Source of the DNA: JAMIFN01 sp964544605 | Lineage (GTDB): Bacteria > Pseudomonadota > Gammaproteobacteria > Burkholderiales > Burkholderiaceae_C | DNA: 64,000 nucleotides | Assembly (NCBI GenBank): GCA_964544605.1 | Contig: CAZJBX010000010.1 | Coordinates: forward strand, 1 to 64,000 | Reading direction: 5' to 3' | Shown: positions 42,518 through 51,681 of the stretch, one piece after another | How the letters are laid out: every line of letters starts with the position of its first letter | Numbering within the stretch: position 1 is the first letter of the stretch | Made by a program: the position numbers and the translations under genes | Notes under the pieces: generated by a model | Told to the model about the DNA's origin: nothing | The model's database searches: none | The model's input: only the letters and a program-made list of their open reading frames with translations

Positions 42518-43450
42518 TTACAAGGCGTTGGTCAGTTCAGGCACTGCGGCGAACAGATCGGCCACCAAGCCGTAGTCGGCCACGCTGAAGATGGGGGCTT
42601 CGGCGTCTTTGTTGATGGCAACAATGACTTTGGAGTCCTTCATGCCGGCCAAGTGCTGGATGGCACCGCTGATGCCCGCAGCGATATAAAGCTGCGGTGC
42701 AACGATTTTGCCGGTCTGGCCCACTTGCAGGTCGTTGGGGGCATAGCCCGCATCGACTGCGGCGCGGCTGGCACCCAAAGCAGCGCCAAGTTTGTCGGCC
42801 AAGGGCGACATCACGGCTTGGAATTGCTCGGCAGAGCCCAGTGCGCGGCCACCTGAGACCACCACGGCAGCGGCGGTCAAGTCAGGGCGGTCGCTCTTGA
42901 CCAGCTCGCGGCTGACAAAGCTGCTCTTGCCAGTATCGGCCACGGCTTCAATGCTTTCAACTGCGGCAGCGCCACCTTCAGCGGCGACGGGGTCAAAAGC
43001 GGTGCTGCGCACGGTCAGCACTTTGATGCTGTCGCTCGACTGCACCGTGGCCATGGCGTTGCCCGCGTAGATGGGGCGCTCGAAGGTGTCGGCGCTTTCT
43101 ACTTTGGTGACATCAGTGATTTGCGCCACATCGAGCTTGGCTGCCACGCGGGGGGCGATGTTTTTGCCGTTGGAAGTGGCGGGGAAAACAATGTGGCTGT
43201 AGTTGCTGGCGATGGCCAGAACTTGGGCGGTGATGTTTTCCGCAATGGCTTCAGCCAGAGCAGGGCCGTCGGCTTGCAGCACTTTGGCTACGCCAGCAAT
43301 GCCTGCGGCGGCTTTGGCCGCAGCGTCAGCACCGCTACCGGCCACCAGTACATGGATGTCGCCACCGATGGCGGCCGCAGCGGCTACGGTGTTCAAAGTC
43401 GCGCCTTTGATGCTGGCGTTGTCGTGTTCAGCAATAACGAGAATAGTCAT
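42518..43450 (-). CDS. etfA: Electron transfer flavoprotein, alpha subunit
   Basis: FAD-binding subunit that accepts electrons from acyl-CoA and other dehydrogenases and passes them to ETF-quinone oxidoreductase. It has 310 residues. The C-terminal FAD domain carries SGGRALGSAEQFQ, VGQTGKIVAPQLYIAAGISG and INKDAEAPIFSVADYGLV. It starts directly at the etfB stop and forms an etfBA operon with it. No acyl-CoA dehydrogenase gene is next to it. Confidence 0.97.
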   Translation of the reverse strand: MTILVIAEHDNASIKGATLNTVAAAAAIGGDIHVLVAGSGADAAAKAAAGIAGVAKVLQADGPALAEAIAENITAQVLAIASNYSHIVFPATSNGKNIAPRVAAKLDVAQITDVTKVESADTFERPIYAGNAMATVQSSDSIKVLTVRSTAFDPVAAEGGAAAVESIEAVADTGKSSFVSRELVKSDRPDLTAAAVVVSGGRALGSAEQFQAVMSPLADKLGAALGASRAAVDAGYAPNDLQVGQTGKIVAPQLYIAAGISGAIQHLAGMKDSKVIVAINKDAEAPIFSVADYGLVADLFAAVPELTNAL

Positions 43451-44200
43451 TTAGATCACCTTTGCTTCGTTTTTCAGTTTGTCAACCAAAGTGGCCACAT
43501 CGGGCACTGTGATGCCGGCTTGGCGTGCAGCAGGCTCAGTTACTTTGAGTGTTTTCAGGCGGGGGGCCACATCGACACCCAAGTCAGCAGGGCTGGTGGT
43601 GTCCAAAGGCTTTTTCTTGGCCTTCATGATGTTGGGCAGGGTCACATAACGGGGTTCGTTCAAGCGCAGATCAGCGGTGACGACTGCGGGCAGGCTGCAA
43701 GCAATGGTTTCCAGGCCGCCATCGATTTCACGCGTGACAGTGGCTTTGCCATCGGCAATGACCAATTTGGAGGCGAAAGTGGCTTGGGGCAGGTCAGCCA
43801 AGGCGGCCAGCATTTGGCCTGTTTGGTTGCTGTCATCGTCAATGGCTTGTTTGCCCAAAATGATGATGCCCGCTTGCTCTTTGTCTTGTACGGCTTTGAG
43901 CAGCTTGGCCACGGCCAAGGGTTGCAGTTCTTCGTCGGTTTGCACCAAGATGCCGCGATCGGCACCAATGGCCAAGGCCGTGCGCAGGGTTTCTTGGGCT
44001 TTATCGGGGCCGCAAGACACAACCACTACTTCGCTGACGATGCCTTGCTCTTTCAAGCGGACGGCTTCTTCTACAGCGATTTCGCAGAAGGGGTTCATGC
44101 TCATTTTGACATTAGCCAAGTCCACGCCTGTTTGGTCGGACTTGACACGCGCTTTGACATCTTTGTCGATGACGCGTTTGACGGCTACCAATGCTTTCAT
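43451..44200 (-). CDS. etfB: Electron transfer flavoprotein, beta subunit
   Basis: AMP-binding partner of EtfA. It has 249 residues from the conserved start MKALVAVKRVIDKDVKAR; the slightly longer start at 44209 is less likely. Also seen are MNPFCEIAVEEAVRLKE, GKQAIDDDSNQTGQMLA and the late block LPNIMKAKKKPLD, the recognition-loop region that contacts partner dehydrogenases. The 258-bp divergent region to the aminotransferase gene shows no recognisable element apart from likely promoters. Confidence 0.97.
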   Translation of the reverse strand: MKALVAVKRVIDKDVKARVKSDQTGVDLANVKMSMNPFCEIAVEEAVRLKEQGIVSEVVVVSCGPDKAQETLRTALAIGADRGILVQTDEELQPLAVAKLLKAVQDKEQAGIIILGKQAIDDDSNQTGQMLAALADLPQATFASKLVIADGKATVTREIDGGLETIACSLPAVVTADLRLNEPRYVTLPNIMKAKKKPLDTTSPADLGVDVAPRLKTLKVTEPAARQAGITVPDVATLVDKLKNEAKVI

Positions 44201-44458
44201 GGTTTGCACACTCCATTTGGGTTGATGGAAAAAAAAGGTTCAACTGTGCATTTTAGCGGTATTCCTAGCGGGTCTGGGCTTTTGCCCTTATTTTCGCGGG
44301 GGCATATGGCTGAGGCTGGGGGCGAGTGGCGCAAAACAGCAGTTTTTTACTGAGACTATGGCCCTGCCGCTATGGCCGCGCCGCCTAGGGTTTACACTTG
44401 AGCACTTGTTGTCACGGCGGGGCCTGATTTGCCCTTAACCCCATTTTTGCTCTGCTTT

Positions 44459-45706
44459 ATGAAACCGATACAAAAATCCAGCAAACTCGATCATGTGCTC
44501 TACGATGTGCGTGGGCCGATTGTGGAGGCGGCGCAGCGCATGGAGGAAGAAGGGCAGAAAATCATCAAATTGAACATTGGCAATTTGGCCTCTTTTGGCT
44601 TTGATGCGCCAGAAGAAATTCAACAAGACATGATTCGCCACCTGCCCAGCTCGGCAGGCTATTCTGAGAGTCGAGGCATTTTTGCGGCGCGCAAAGCGGT
44701 GATGCACTACAGCCAGCAGCAAGGTGTGCAGGGCGTGGCCTTAGACGACATTTATATGGGCAATGGCGCCAGCGATGTCATCAACACGGCGGTGAATGCT
44801 TTGCTCAACGATGATGACGAGCTGCTGATTCCGGCCCCTGACTACCCCTTGTGGACGGCGGTGACCAGTCTTTCAGGCGGCAAGCCTGTGCATTATTTGT
44901 GCGATGAGGCCAATGGCTGGATGCCTTCCTTGGAAGACATTCGCAGCAAAATCACGCCCCGCACCAAGGGCTTGGTGGTCATCAACCCCAACAACCCCAC
45001 AGGTGTGCTCTACAGCAAAGAGCTGCTGCAAGGTTTGGTGGAAATTTGCCGCGAGTTTGACCTTGTGCTGTTTGCCGATGAGGTTTATGACAAAGTGGTG
45101 TATGACGGCGCGCAGCACACGGCTTTGGCCTCTTTGTCCACCGATGTGCTGACCCTGACTTTTAACTCGCTGTCGAAAAGCTATCGCTCCTGCGGCTACC
45201 GCGCAGGCTGGATGGTCATCAGCGGCAACAAGCACCGCGCCAAAGACTACATTGAGGGCCTGACCATGCTCTCGAACATCAAGCTCTGCGCCAATGTGCC
45301 TGGGCAGTGGGCGGTGCAAACGGCTTTGGGTGGCTACCAAAGCATCAACGATTTGGTGAAAGATGGCGGGCGCTTGCGCCGCCAGCGTGATTTGGCCTAT
45401 GAGCTGGTGAGTGCCATTCCTGGCGTGAGCTGCGTCAAACCGCAAGCGGCGCTGTATATGTTTCCGCGCCTGGATCCTGAGATTTACCCGATTGAGAACG
45501 ATCGCGAGTTTTTCTTGCAAGTGCTCAAGGCCACCAAGGTGATGCTGGTGCAAGGCAGCGGCTTCAACTACCCCGACAACAACCATTTTCGTTTGGTGTT
45601 TTTGCCCAACGAAGATGATTTGCGCGAAGCCATTGGCCGCTTGGCGCACTTTTTGGCCGAGGCGCGGCGCTATTTTGGCACCGAGCATTTGCTGGCACAG
45701 GCTTGA
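44459..45706 (+). CDS. alaA: Alanine-type PLP-dependent aminotransferase
   Basis: Class I aminotransferase of 415 residues, close to AlaA/AlaC, which interconvert pyruvate and alanine. Seen are NIGNLASFGFDAPEE, NPNNPTGVLYSKELL, FADEVYDKVVYDGA, and the PLP lysine in FNSLSKSYRSCGYRAGW. The N-terminal start MKPIQKSSKLDHV is typical of AlaA. Pairing with hom downstream is common in betaproteobacteria. Assignment between alaA and alaC is by N-terminus and length only. Confidence 0.88.
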   Translation: MKPIQKSSKLDHVLYDVRGPIVEAAQRMEEEGQKIIKLNIGNLASFGFDAPEEIQQDMIRHLPSSAGYSESRGIFAARKAVMHYSQQQGVQGVALDDIYMGNGASDVINTAVNALLNDDDELLIPAPDYPLWTAVTSLSGGKPVHYLCDEANGWMPSLEDIRSKITPRTKGLVVINPNNPTGVLYSKELLQGLVEICREFDLVLFADEVYDKVVYDGAQHTALASLSTDVLTLTFNSLSKSYRSCGYRAGWMVISGNKHRAKDYIEGLTMLSNIKLCANVPGQWAVQTALGGYQSINDLVKDGGRLRRQRDLAYELVSAIPGVSCVKPQAALYMFPRLDPEIYPIENDREFFLQVLKATKVMLVQGSGFNYPDNNHFRLVFLPNEDDLREAIGRLAHFLAEARRYFGTEHLLAQA

Positions 45707-45781
45707 TGGCCCCTGCTCAGCCCGCCTCGAAAGGGCACTAGAATTTGCCCATTCTTTTTTGAGACTAGATAGACACGATTT

Positions 45782-47107
45782 ATGAAACCCATTCAAGTTG
45801 GCCTTTTAGGTATTGGCACTGTCGGCAGCGGCGTATTCACGGTTCTCAAGCGCAATGCGGCCGAGATTTCTCGCCGTGCGGGCCGCGATATTCAGTTGAG
45901 CATGGTGGCTGATTTGGATGTGGCCCGTGCCCAAGCCATAGTGGGCGAGGGTGTGCAGGTGGTGAATGACGCGCAGGCCGTGATTGCCAACCCCGACATT
46001 GATGTGGTGGTAGAGCTGATTGGCGGCTACGGCGTGGCCAAAACCTTGGTGCTGGCCGCAATTGCGGCGGGCAAGCATGTGGTCACGGCCAATAAAGCTT
46101 TGCTGGCCGTGCATGGCAGCGAGATTTTTGCCGCCGCGCAAGCCAAAGGTGTGATTGTGGCTTTTGAGGCTTCGGTCGCTGGCGGCATCCCCATTATTAA
46201 AGCCTTACGGGAGGGCCTGACGGCCAACCGCATTGAGTGGATTGCCGGCATCATCAACGGCACGACCAACTTCATTCTTTCTGAAATGCGTGACAAGGGC
46301 TTGGACTTTGACACTGTGCTGAAAGAGGCGCAGCGCTTGGGCTATGCCGAGGCCGACCCGACTTTTGATATTGAAGGCGTGGACGCAGCGCACAAAGCCA
46401 CTTTGATGAGCGCAATGGCCTTTGGCACCGATGTGCAGTTTGACAAATGCCATACCGAGGGCATCACCCAGCTCTCGGCCACCGACATCAAATACGCCGA
46501 GCAACTGGGCTACCGCATCAAGTTGCTGGGCATCACCAAACGCGTGGCCCACGGTGTGGAGCTGCGCGTGCACCCCACTTTGGTGCCCGCCAAACGCCTG
46601 CTGGCCAGCGTAGAGGGCGCGATGAATGCCGTCATGGTGCAGGCCGATGCCGTGGGCACCACTTTGTATTACGGCAAAGGCGCGGGCAGCGAGCCCACCG
46701 CCTCCGCCGTGATTGCCGATTTGGTGGACATTGCCCGCGTGGCCGATGCCGATGCCCGCCACCGCGTGCCCTTTTTGGCCTTCCACGGCGAGGCGGCGGC
46801 CAATACCACGGTGCTGCCCATGAGCGAGGTCGTCACCAGCTATTACCTGCGCCTGCGCGTGGCCGATGAGGCGGGTGTGCTGGCCGATGTGACCACCATT
46901 TTGGCCAAGGCAGGGGTTAGCATTGATGCCGTGCTGCAACGCGAATCAGACGACATCGTGGCCGATAGCGATGTGGCGCAAACCGACCTCATCATCCTCA
47001 CCCACGATGTGAAAGAAGGCACAGTTGATGGCGCTTTGGCCACGGTGCAAGCCCTGCCCACAGTGCTGCGCCCGATTGTGCGCATCCGCAAAGAAGAACT
47101 GGTTTAA
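45782..47107 (+). CDS. hom: Homoserine dehydrogenase
   Basis: Reduces aspartate semialdehyde to homoserine, leading to threonine and methionine. The 441-residue protein has an NAD(P) domain (GLLGIGTVGSGVF), a catalytic part (GIINGTTNFILSEM, AEADPTFDIEGVDAAHK) and a C-terminal ACT domain (about 355-430, LRVADEAGVLADVTTIL) for feedback control. A TAGAAT hexamer at 45739-45744 may be its own -10. thrC, which usually follows, is not present; a methyltransferase gene lies there. Confidence 0.97.
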   Translation: MKPIQVGLLGIGTVGSGVFTVLKRNAAEISRRAGRDIQLSMVADLDVARAQAIVGEGVQVVNDAQAVIANPDIDVVVELIGGYGVAKTLVLAAIAAGKHVVTANKALLAVHGSEIFAAAQAKGVIVAFEASVAGGIPIIKALREGLTANRIEWIAGIINGTTNFILSEMRDKGLDFDTVLKEAQRLGYAEADPTFDIEGVDAAHKATLMSAMAFGTDVQFDKCHTEGITQLSATDIKYAEQLGYRIKLLGITKRVAHGVELRVHPTLVPAKRLLASVEGAMNAVMVQADAVGTTLYYGKGAGSEPTASAVIADLVDIARVADADARHRVPFLAFHGEAAANTTVLPMSEVVTSYYLRLRVADEAGVLADVTTILAKAGVSIDAVLQRESDDIVADSDVAQTDLIILTHDVKEGTVDGALATVQALPTVLRPIVRIRKEELV

Positions 47108-47122
47108 ACCCAGCGCCAGCCC

Positions 47123-47581
47123 ATGCTCGCCACCAAAGTTCCGCCGCCGATTGTGGCCTTGCTCTGTGGCGCAGCGGTTTGGGTTGCGGGCCACTATGCC
47201 CCCTGGCCCTTGGCTTGGCCGTGGGCACGGCCTTGGTTTTTGCTTCTGCCCTTGTTGATGGTGGGCGGTGGCCTCGATATTTACGCCCTGTTTAACTTCA
47301 TTCGGGTCAAAACCACGGCCAACCCCATGCGGCCTGAGAAGGCCAGCCGCTTGGTCATCAGCGGGCCTTACCGCTATACGCGCAACCCCATGTATTTGGG
47401 CTTGGCCCTGAATTTGAGCGCCTGGGCGCTCTACCTCAACCACGCCGCCGCTTGGCTTGCGCCTGTGGCCTTTGTGCTCTATATCACGCAGTTTCAAATC
47501 AAGCCCGAGGAGCGCGCCCTGTTGGTCCGCTTTGGCGCAGATTACGCCGCCTACACCCAGCGTGTGCGACGCTGGCTGTAA
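47123..47581 (+). CDS. Isoprenylcysteine carboxyl methyltransferase-family membrane protein
   Basis: A 152-residue integral membrane protein with about four hydrophobic helices. The family motif is clear: SGPYRYTRNPMYLGLAL for SAM binding, and the C-terminal KPEERALLVRFGADYAAYTQRVRRW. Bacterial ICMT/PEMT-like proteins are mostly uncharacterised; lipid or small-molecule methylation is possible. It follows hom by 15 nt and may be cotranscribed; it converges with spoT. Confidence 0.88.
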   Translation: MLATKVPPPIVALLCGAAVWVAGHYAPWPLAWPWARPWFLLLPLLMVGGGLDIYALFNFIRVKTTANPMRPEKASRLVISGPYRYTRNPMYLGLALNLSAWALYLNHAAAWLAPVAFVLYITQFQIKPEERALLVRFGADYAAYTQRVRRWL

Positions 47582-47596
47582 GGGCAGGGCTTGGAT

Positions 47597-49834
47597 TTAT
47601 TGGCTGCTCACTTGCAGTACGCCTGGAATCAGCTTCACATATTTGACGATGTTGTCGTAATGCTGGATGTGGCGCACGCCCACCATAAAGCGCAGCTCGG
47701 CGGTTTCATCGGCTGAGGCTTTGCCCAAGCTGACATTGGTGATATCGCCTTCGGCGCGGGCGATTTCGCTGGTCAAATCGGCCAACATCCCCGTGCGGTT
47801 GTTGAAACTGACATTCAGCGGCTTTTCAAACTGGCGCACCGGCTCATCGGCCCACACCACTTCAATAAAGCTCTCGGCATTGCGCTTGTGCAGCTTGGCC
47901 CCTTGGCGGCAGTCGGCGGTGTGGATGTGCACGCCCTCGCCTTGGCCCAAATAGCCCACAATGGCCTCGCCCGGCACAGGGTGGCAGCAGGGCTCAAACA
48001 GCACAAAGGCGGTTTCACTGCCGTCAATCACCAAACCTTCTTTGTTGCTCGCGCCTTCTTCAGCGGCGGCAAAGCGCACACGCGAGAGCAGCACGGGGTC
48101 GGGCTTGTCGCCCACCTCGGCCAGCAGCATGACGAGGCGCTTGGCGACAACGCTGGCAATGCGCTTGCCCATGCACAAATCGCTGTAGAGCTCGTCGAGC
48201 GATTGGTTGCCAGTAAAGCGCACGAGTTTGTCCCACATGGCGCTATACGCCTCGCCCTCATCCGTGGGCAGTTGGGCATAGCCCTCGGCGCGCAAGGCTT
48301 GCGCCAGCAGCTTGCGGCCCAAGGCATGGGCTTGGCTGCTTTCCATTTGTTTGAGGTGGCTGCGGATGGCGGCGCGGGCGCGGCCCGTGCGCACAAAGGC
48401 CAGCCAAGCAGGGTTGGGGCTGGCGCTGGGGCCAGTCACCACTTCCACGGTGTCGCCGTTTTTGACCTCGGTGCGCAGTGGCACTTGGCTGTCGTTGATT
48501 TTGGCGGCAATGGTGGCATCGCCCACATTGCTGTGGATGGCGTAGGCGAAATCCACCACGGTGGCGCCGCGCGGCAGGCTGATGATTTCGCCCTTGGGTG
48601 TCATCACATACACATCGTCGGGGAAGAGGTCGATGCGCACATGATCCCAGAACTCGGTGGCGTCGTTGGTGGTTTTTTGGATGTCCATCAAAGACTGCAA
48701 CCACTCGGTCGAGAGGCGCTCGTTCTCGCTGCCCATCTCCGCCTGGGTTTTGTAAAGCCAGTGCGCCGCCACACCGCTTTCGGCGATTTGGTGCATGGCC
48801 TCAGAACGAATTTGAACTTCCACATTCATGCCCGATGGGCCGCTGACGATGGTGTGCAGCGATTGGTAGCCATTGGGCTTGGGGATGGCGATGTAGTCTT
48901 TGAACTTGCCAGGCAGGGGCTTATAAAGGCTGTGCACCACGCCGACTGCGGTGTAGCAGTTGAGCAAGCTCGGCAGCACCAAGCGCAGGCCAAACACATC
49001 GAGCACTTCGCCAAAGCTCAATTGCTTCTCGCGCATCTTGGCGTAGATGGAAAACAGGGATTTTTCACGGCCACTCATCTGCACAGGCAGTTGCGCCGCT
49101 TCAAAGGCTTTGGCAAAAGCGTCTTGCGCTTTTTGAATGCCGTCGCGGCGGCGGCCTTTGGCGTTTTCAAGGGCTTTTTCAAGCACGCCATAGCGCCAGG
49201 GGTGCAAGCTGCGCAAAGACAGGTCTTGCAGCTCAATAAAAGCCCCATTCAGGCCCAAACGACTGGCCAGCGGGGCGTAAATGTCCATGGTCTCGCGGGC
49301 AATGCGCTCGCGCTTTTCGCGCTTCATCTCATGCAGGCTTTGCATATTGTGAATGCGGTCAGAAATCTTCACCAAAATCACGCGCACATCGCGGGCCATG
49401 GCCAGCAGCATCTTGCGGAAGGACTCGGCCTGCGACTCCTCACGGGTGGCAAACTCCACCTTATCGAGCTTGGTCAGGCCATCGACCAAATCGGCCACTT
49501 GCACGCCAAACTGCTGCGCGATATCGGCCTTGTCCACGCCGCAGTCTTCCATGGTGTCGTGCAGCAGGGCGGCAATGATGGCCGAGGCATCCAAGCGCCA
49601 GCGCGTGCACTGCTCAGCCACGGCAATCGGGTGGGTGATGTAAGGCTCGCCCGTTTGCCGGCGCTGCCCCGTGTGGGCGCGGTCGGCCAGCTCATAGGCT
49701 TGGCGCACCAAAGCCAAATCCGTATCGGGCAAATAGCCCAATTTGGCCAGCAGTTGGGCAAAGCGTGCTTCGCTGATGGCGCGGTCATCGGCTTGCACGG
49801 CGGAGTCGGGGGATTTCTGATCAAGTAGCGACAT
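47597..49834 (-). CDS. spoT: Bifunctional (p)ppGpp synthetase/hydrolase
   Basis: Makes and degrades the stringent-response alarmone. It has 745 residues from MSLLDQKSPD. An HD hydrolase domain (about 40-190, ALLHDTMEDCG) precedes the synthetase domain (about 235-345, FKDYIAIPKPNGYQSLHTIV), then TGS (about 390-450, TPKGEIISLPRGATVVDFAY) and a C-terminal ACT domain. An intact HD motif and the FGLRLV-type synthetase sequence point to SpoT/Rel and not monofunctional RelA. The start has no ribosome site but sits 7 nt after a -10-like hexamer. gmk and rpoZ, the usual upstream genes, are missing. Confidence 0.96.
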   Translation of the reverse strand: MSLLDQKSPDSAVQADDRAISEARFAQLLAKLGYLPDTDLALVRQAYELADRAHTGQRRQTGEPYITHPIAVAEQCTRWRLDASAIIAALLHDTMEDCGVDKADIAQQFGVQVADLVDGLTKLDKVEFATREESQAESFRKMLLAMARDVRVILVKISDRIHNMQSLHEMKREKRERIARETMDIYAPLASRLGLNGAFIELQDLSLRSLHPWRYGVLEKALENAKGRRRDGIQKAQDAFAKAFEAAQLPVQMSGREKSLFSIYAKMREKQLSFGEVLDVFGLRLVLPSLLNCYTAVGVVHSLYKPLPGKFKDYIAIPKPNGYQSLHTIVSGPSGMNVEVQIRSEAMHQIAESGVAAHWLYKTQAEMGSENERLSTEWLQSLMDIQKTTNDATEFWDHVRIDLFPDDVYVMTPKGEIISLPRGATVVDFAYAIHSNVGDATIAAKINDSQVPLRTEVKNGDTVEVVTGPSASPNPAWLAFVRTGRARAAIRSHLKQMESSQAHALGRKLLAQALRAEGYAQLPTDEGEAYSAMWDKLVRFTGNQSLDELYSDLCMGKRIASVVAKRLVMLLAEVGDKPDPVLLSRVRFAAAEEGASNKEGLVIDGSETAFVLFEPCCHPVPGEAIVGYLGQGEGVHIHTADCRQGAKLHKRNAESFIEVVWADEPVRQFEKPLNVSFNNRTGMLADLTSEIARAEGDITNVSLGKASADETAELRFMVGVRHIQHYDNIVKYVKLIPGVLQVSSQ

Positions 49835-49841
49835 AAAAAGT

Positions 49842-49847
49842 ATTCTC
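49842..49847 (-). promoter_or_regulatory. -10-like hexamer GAGAAT, 7 nt before the spoT ATG
   Basis: On the minus strand GAGAAT is followed by seven bases and ATG. The T-rich spacer has no Shine-Dalgarno sequence. Confidence 0.38.
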
Positions 49848-49930
49848 GCACGCTTTACCGCCCTGCGGCCTAAGGCGACACCGCCGTGTCGGTATCGCTG
49901 GGGCGGGGCAGCGCAAATGGGGCGGGCCGC

Positions 49931-49936
49931 TACAAT
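49931..49936 (+). promoter_or_regulatory. -10-like hexamer TACAAT, 8 nt before the ABC ATPase ATG
   Basis: TACAAT is followed by CTGCCCCC and ATG at 49945. A leaderless transcript is inferred. Confidence 0.5.
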
Positions 49937-49944
49937 CTGCCCCC

Positions 49945-50847
49945 ATGTCATCCGCCATACGCATTCAAGCCCTACGCAAAATTTACCCCAATGGTTTCGA
50001 GGCCCTCAAAGGCATCGACTTCCAAATAAAAGAAGGCGAATTCTTCGGCCTACTGGGGCCGAATGGTGCAGGCAAAACCACCCTTATCAGCATCTTGGCG
50101 GGCCTCTTGCCCGCTAGCAGCGGCAGCATCCAGGTCATGGGCCACGATGTCACGCGCCAGCCTCTGCAAACGCGGCGCTTGCTGGGCATCGTGCCGCAAG
50201 AACTGGTGTTTGACCCCTTTTTTACCGTGCGTGAGTCGCTGCGTTTTCAGTCGGGCTATTTCGGCATCAAAAACAATGGCCCGTGGATTGACCACATCTT
50301 GCAAGGCTTGGGTTTGGCCGACAAAGCCGATACCAATATGCGTATGCTCTCAGGCGGCATGAAGCGCCGCATGTTGGTGGCGCAAGCCTTGGTACACAAA
50401 CCACCCGTGATTGTGCTGGACGAGCCCACGGCTGGCGTGGATGTGGAGCTGCGCCAAACCCTGTGGCAGTTCGTGAGCGAGCTGAACCGCCAAGGCCATG
50501 CCGTGCTGCTGACCACACATTATTTGGAAGAGGCCGAGGCCCTGTGCAGCCGCATTGGCATGATGAAAGAAGGCGAGTTGATTGCGCTGGCCCCCACCAG
50601 CCAACTGCTGGCCGATTGCCAAGGGCTGTTGCTGTCCTTTAAAACCGATGTGCCGCTGCCGCCCGCTTTGGCCGCAGGGGCACGCATTACGGGCCGCATT
50701 GTGCAACTGCCCCTGGCCCGCAGCGAGGACTTGGAACCCAGCCTCAAAGCCCTGCGCGAAGCAGGCGTGCCGATGGAAGATGTGGAAATGCGCAAAGCCG
50801 ACTTGGAAGAAGTCTTTTTGCGCCTGATGCAAGGAGAACGCGCATGA
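49945..50847 (+). CDS. ABC-2 type exporter, ATP-binding protein (YadG-like)
   Basis: A 300-residue ATPase. Walker A is LLGPNGAGKTTLIS, the signature is MLSGGMKRRMLVAQALVHKP, Walker B is VIVLDEPTAGVD, and the switch His is in LLTTHYLEEAEAL. The N-terminal line ALRKIYPNGFEALKGIDF is typical of the YadG group. It overlaps the permease gene by 4 nt, forming a two-gene exporter whose substrate is not known. Confidence 0.93.
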   Translation: MSSAIRIQALRKIYPNGFEALKGIDFQIKEGEFFGLLGPNGAGKTTLISILAGLLPASSGSIQVMGHDVTRQPLQTRRLLGIVPQELVFDPFFTVRESLRFQSGYFGIKNNGPWIDHILQGLGLADKADTNMRMLSGGMKRRMLVAQALVHKPPVIVLDEPTAGVDVELRQTLWQFVSELNRQGHAVLLTTHYLEEAEALCSRIGMMKEGELIALAPTSQLLADCQGLLLSFKTDVPLPPALAAGARITGRIVQLPLARSEDLEPSLKALREAGVPMEDVEMRKADLEEVFLRLMQGERA

Positions 50848-51611
50848 TTGACCACCTGAGTGGCTGGCAAGCCCTGCTATACAAAGAGGTGCTGCGCTTT
50901 TGGAAAGTGGGCCTGCAAACCATTGCTGCGCCTGTTGTCACGGCCATGCTGTATTTGCTTATCTTCAGCCATGTGCTCAGTGGCCGAGTGGAGGTCTATC
51001 CGGGTGTGAACTATGTCGCCTTCTTGGTGCCCGGCTTGGTGATGATGAGCATTTTGCAAAACGCCTTTGCCAACAGCTCCTCGTCCTTGGTGCAGAGCAA
51101 AATCATGGGCAATTTGATATTCCTGCTGCTCACGCCGCTCTCGCACCGCGCGTGGTTCATCGCCTATATGGGCTCATCTGTGCTGCGCGGCGTGGTTGTG
51201 GGTGCGGGTGTGCTATTGGCGGCCCATTTCTTCACCCTCATGCCCTTTACCAAGCCCCTATGGATTTTGGCCTTTGCGCTCTTGGGCGCGGGCATATTGG
51301 CGAGTTTGGGCATTGTGGCTGGGCTGTGGGCCGACAAATTCGACCAAATGGCCACCTTTCAAAACTTCATCATCTTGCCCATGACCTTCTTGAGCGGGGT
51401 GTTCTACTCCATTCACTCGCTGCCACCGCTGTGGCTGAAAATCAGCCAATTCAATCCCTTTTTCTACATCATTGACGGCTTCCGCTATGGCTTCTTCGGC
51501 CAAAGCGATGTCTCGCCCTGGCTCAGTCTGGGCTTTGCGGGCACAGTCTTTGTGCTGCTGGCGGGCCTGGCCCTGCATCTGCTGAAAATCGGCTACAAAA
51601 TTCGGCAGTAG
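50844..51611 (+). CDS. ABC-2 type exporter, permease (YadH-like)
   Basis: A 255-residue membrane protein with six hydrophobic helices. Seen are YKEVLRFWKVGLQTIAAPVVTAMLY at the N-terminus (helix 1, split here by eye), VPGLVMMSILQNAFANSSSS, and the C-terminal LSGVFYSIHSLPP, which is the ABC-2 signature. Partner of the ATPase upstream. The substrate is unknown; the family is linked to export of lipids, polysaccharides or drugs. Confidence 0.93.
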   Translation: MIDHLSGWQALLYKEVLRFWKVGLQTIAAPVVTAMLYLLIFSHVLSGRVEVYPGVNYVAFLVPGLVMMSILQNAFANSSSSLVQSKIMGNLIFLLLTPLSHRAWFIAYMGSSVLRGVVVGAGVLLAAHFFTLMPFTKPLWILAFALLGAGILASLGIVAGLWADKFDQMATFQNFIILPMTFLSGVFYSIHSLPPLWLKISQFNPFFYIIDGFRYGFFGQSDVSPWLSLGFAGTVFVLLAGLALHLLKIGYKIRQ

Positions 51612-51681
51612 CTTTGCGGCGGCGGGGCTTATCAGGGCAGGGCAGGTCTTACCCTAATCTATTTCAAGTCTGCGCCGCGTT

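Noticed and set aside
47888..49828. 646-codon plus-strand frame opposite spoT
   Set aside because: spoT on the minus strand has all HD, synthetase, TGS and ACT motifs; the plus frame is a compositional artefact.
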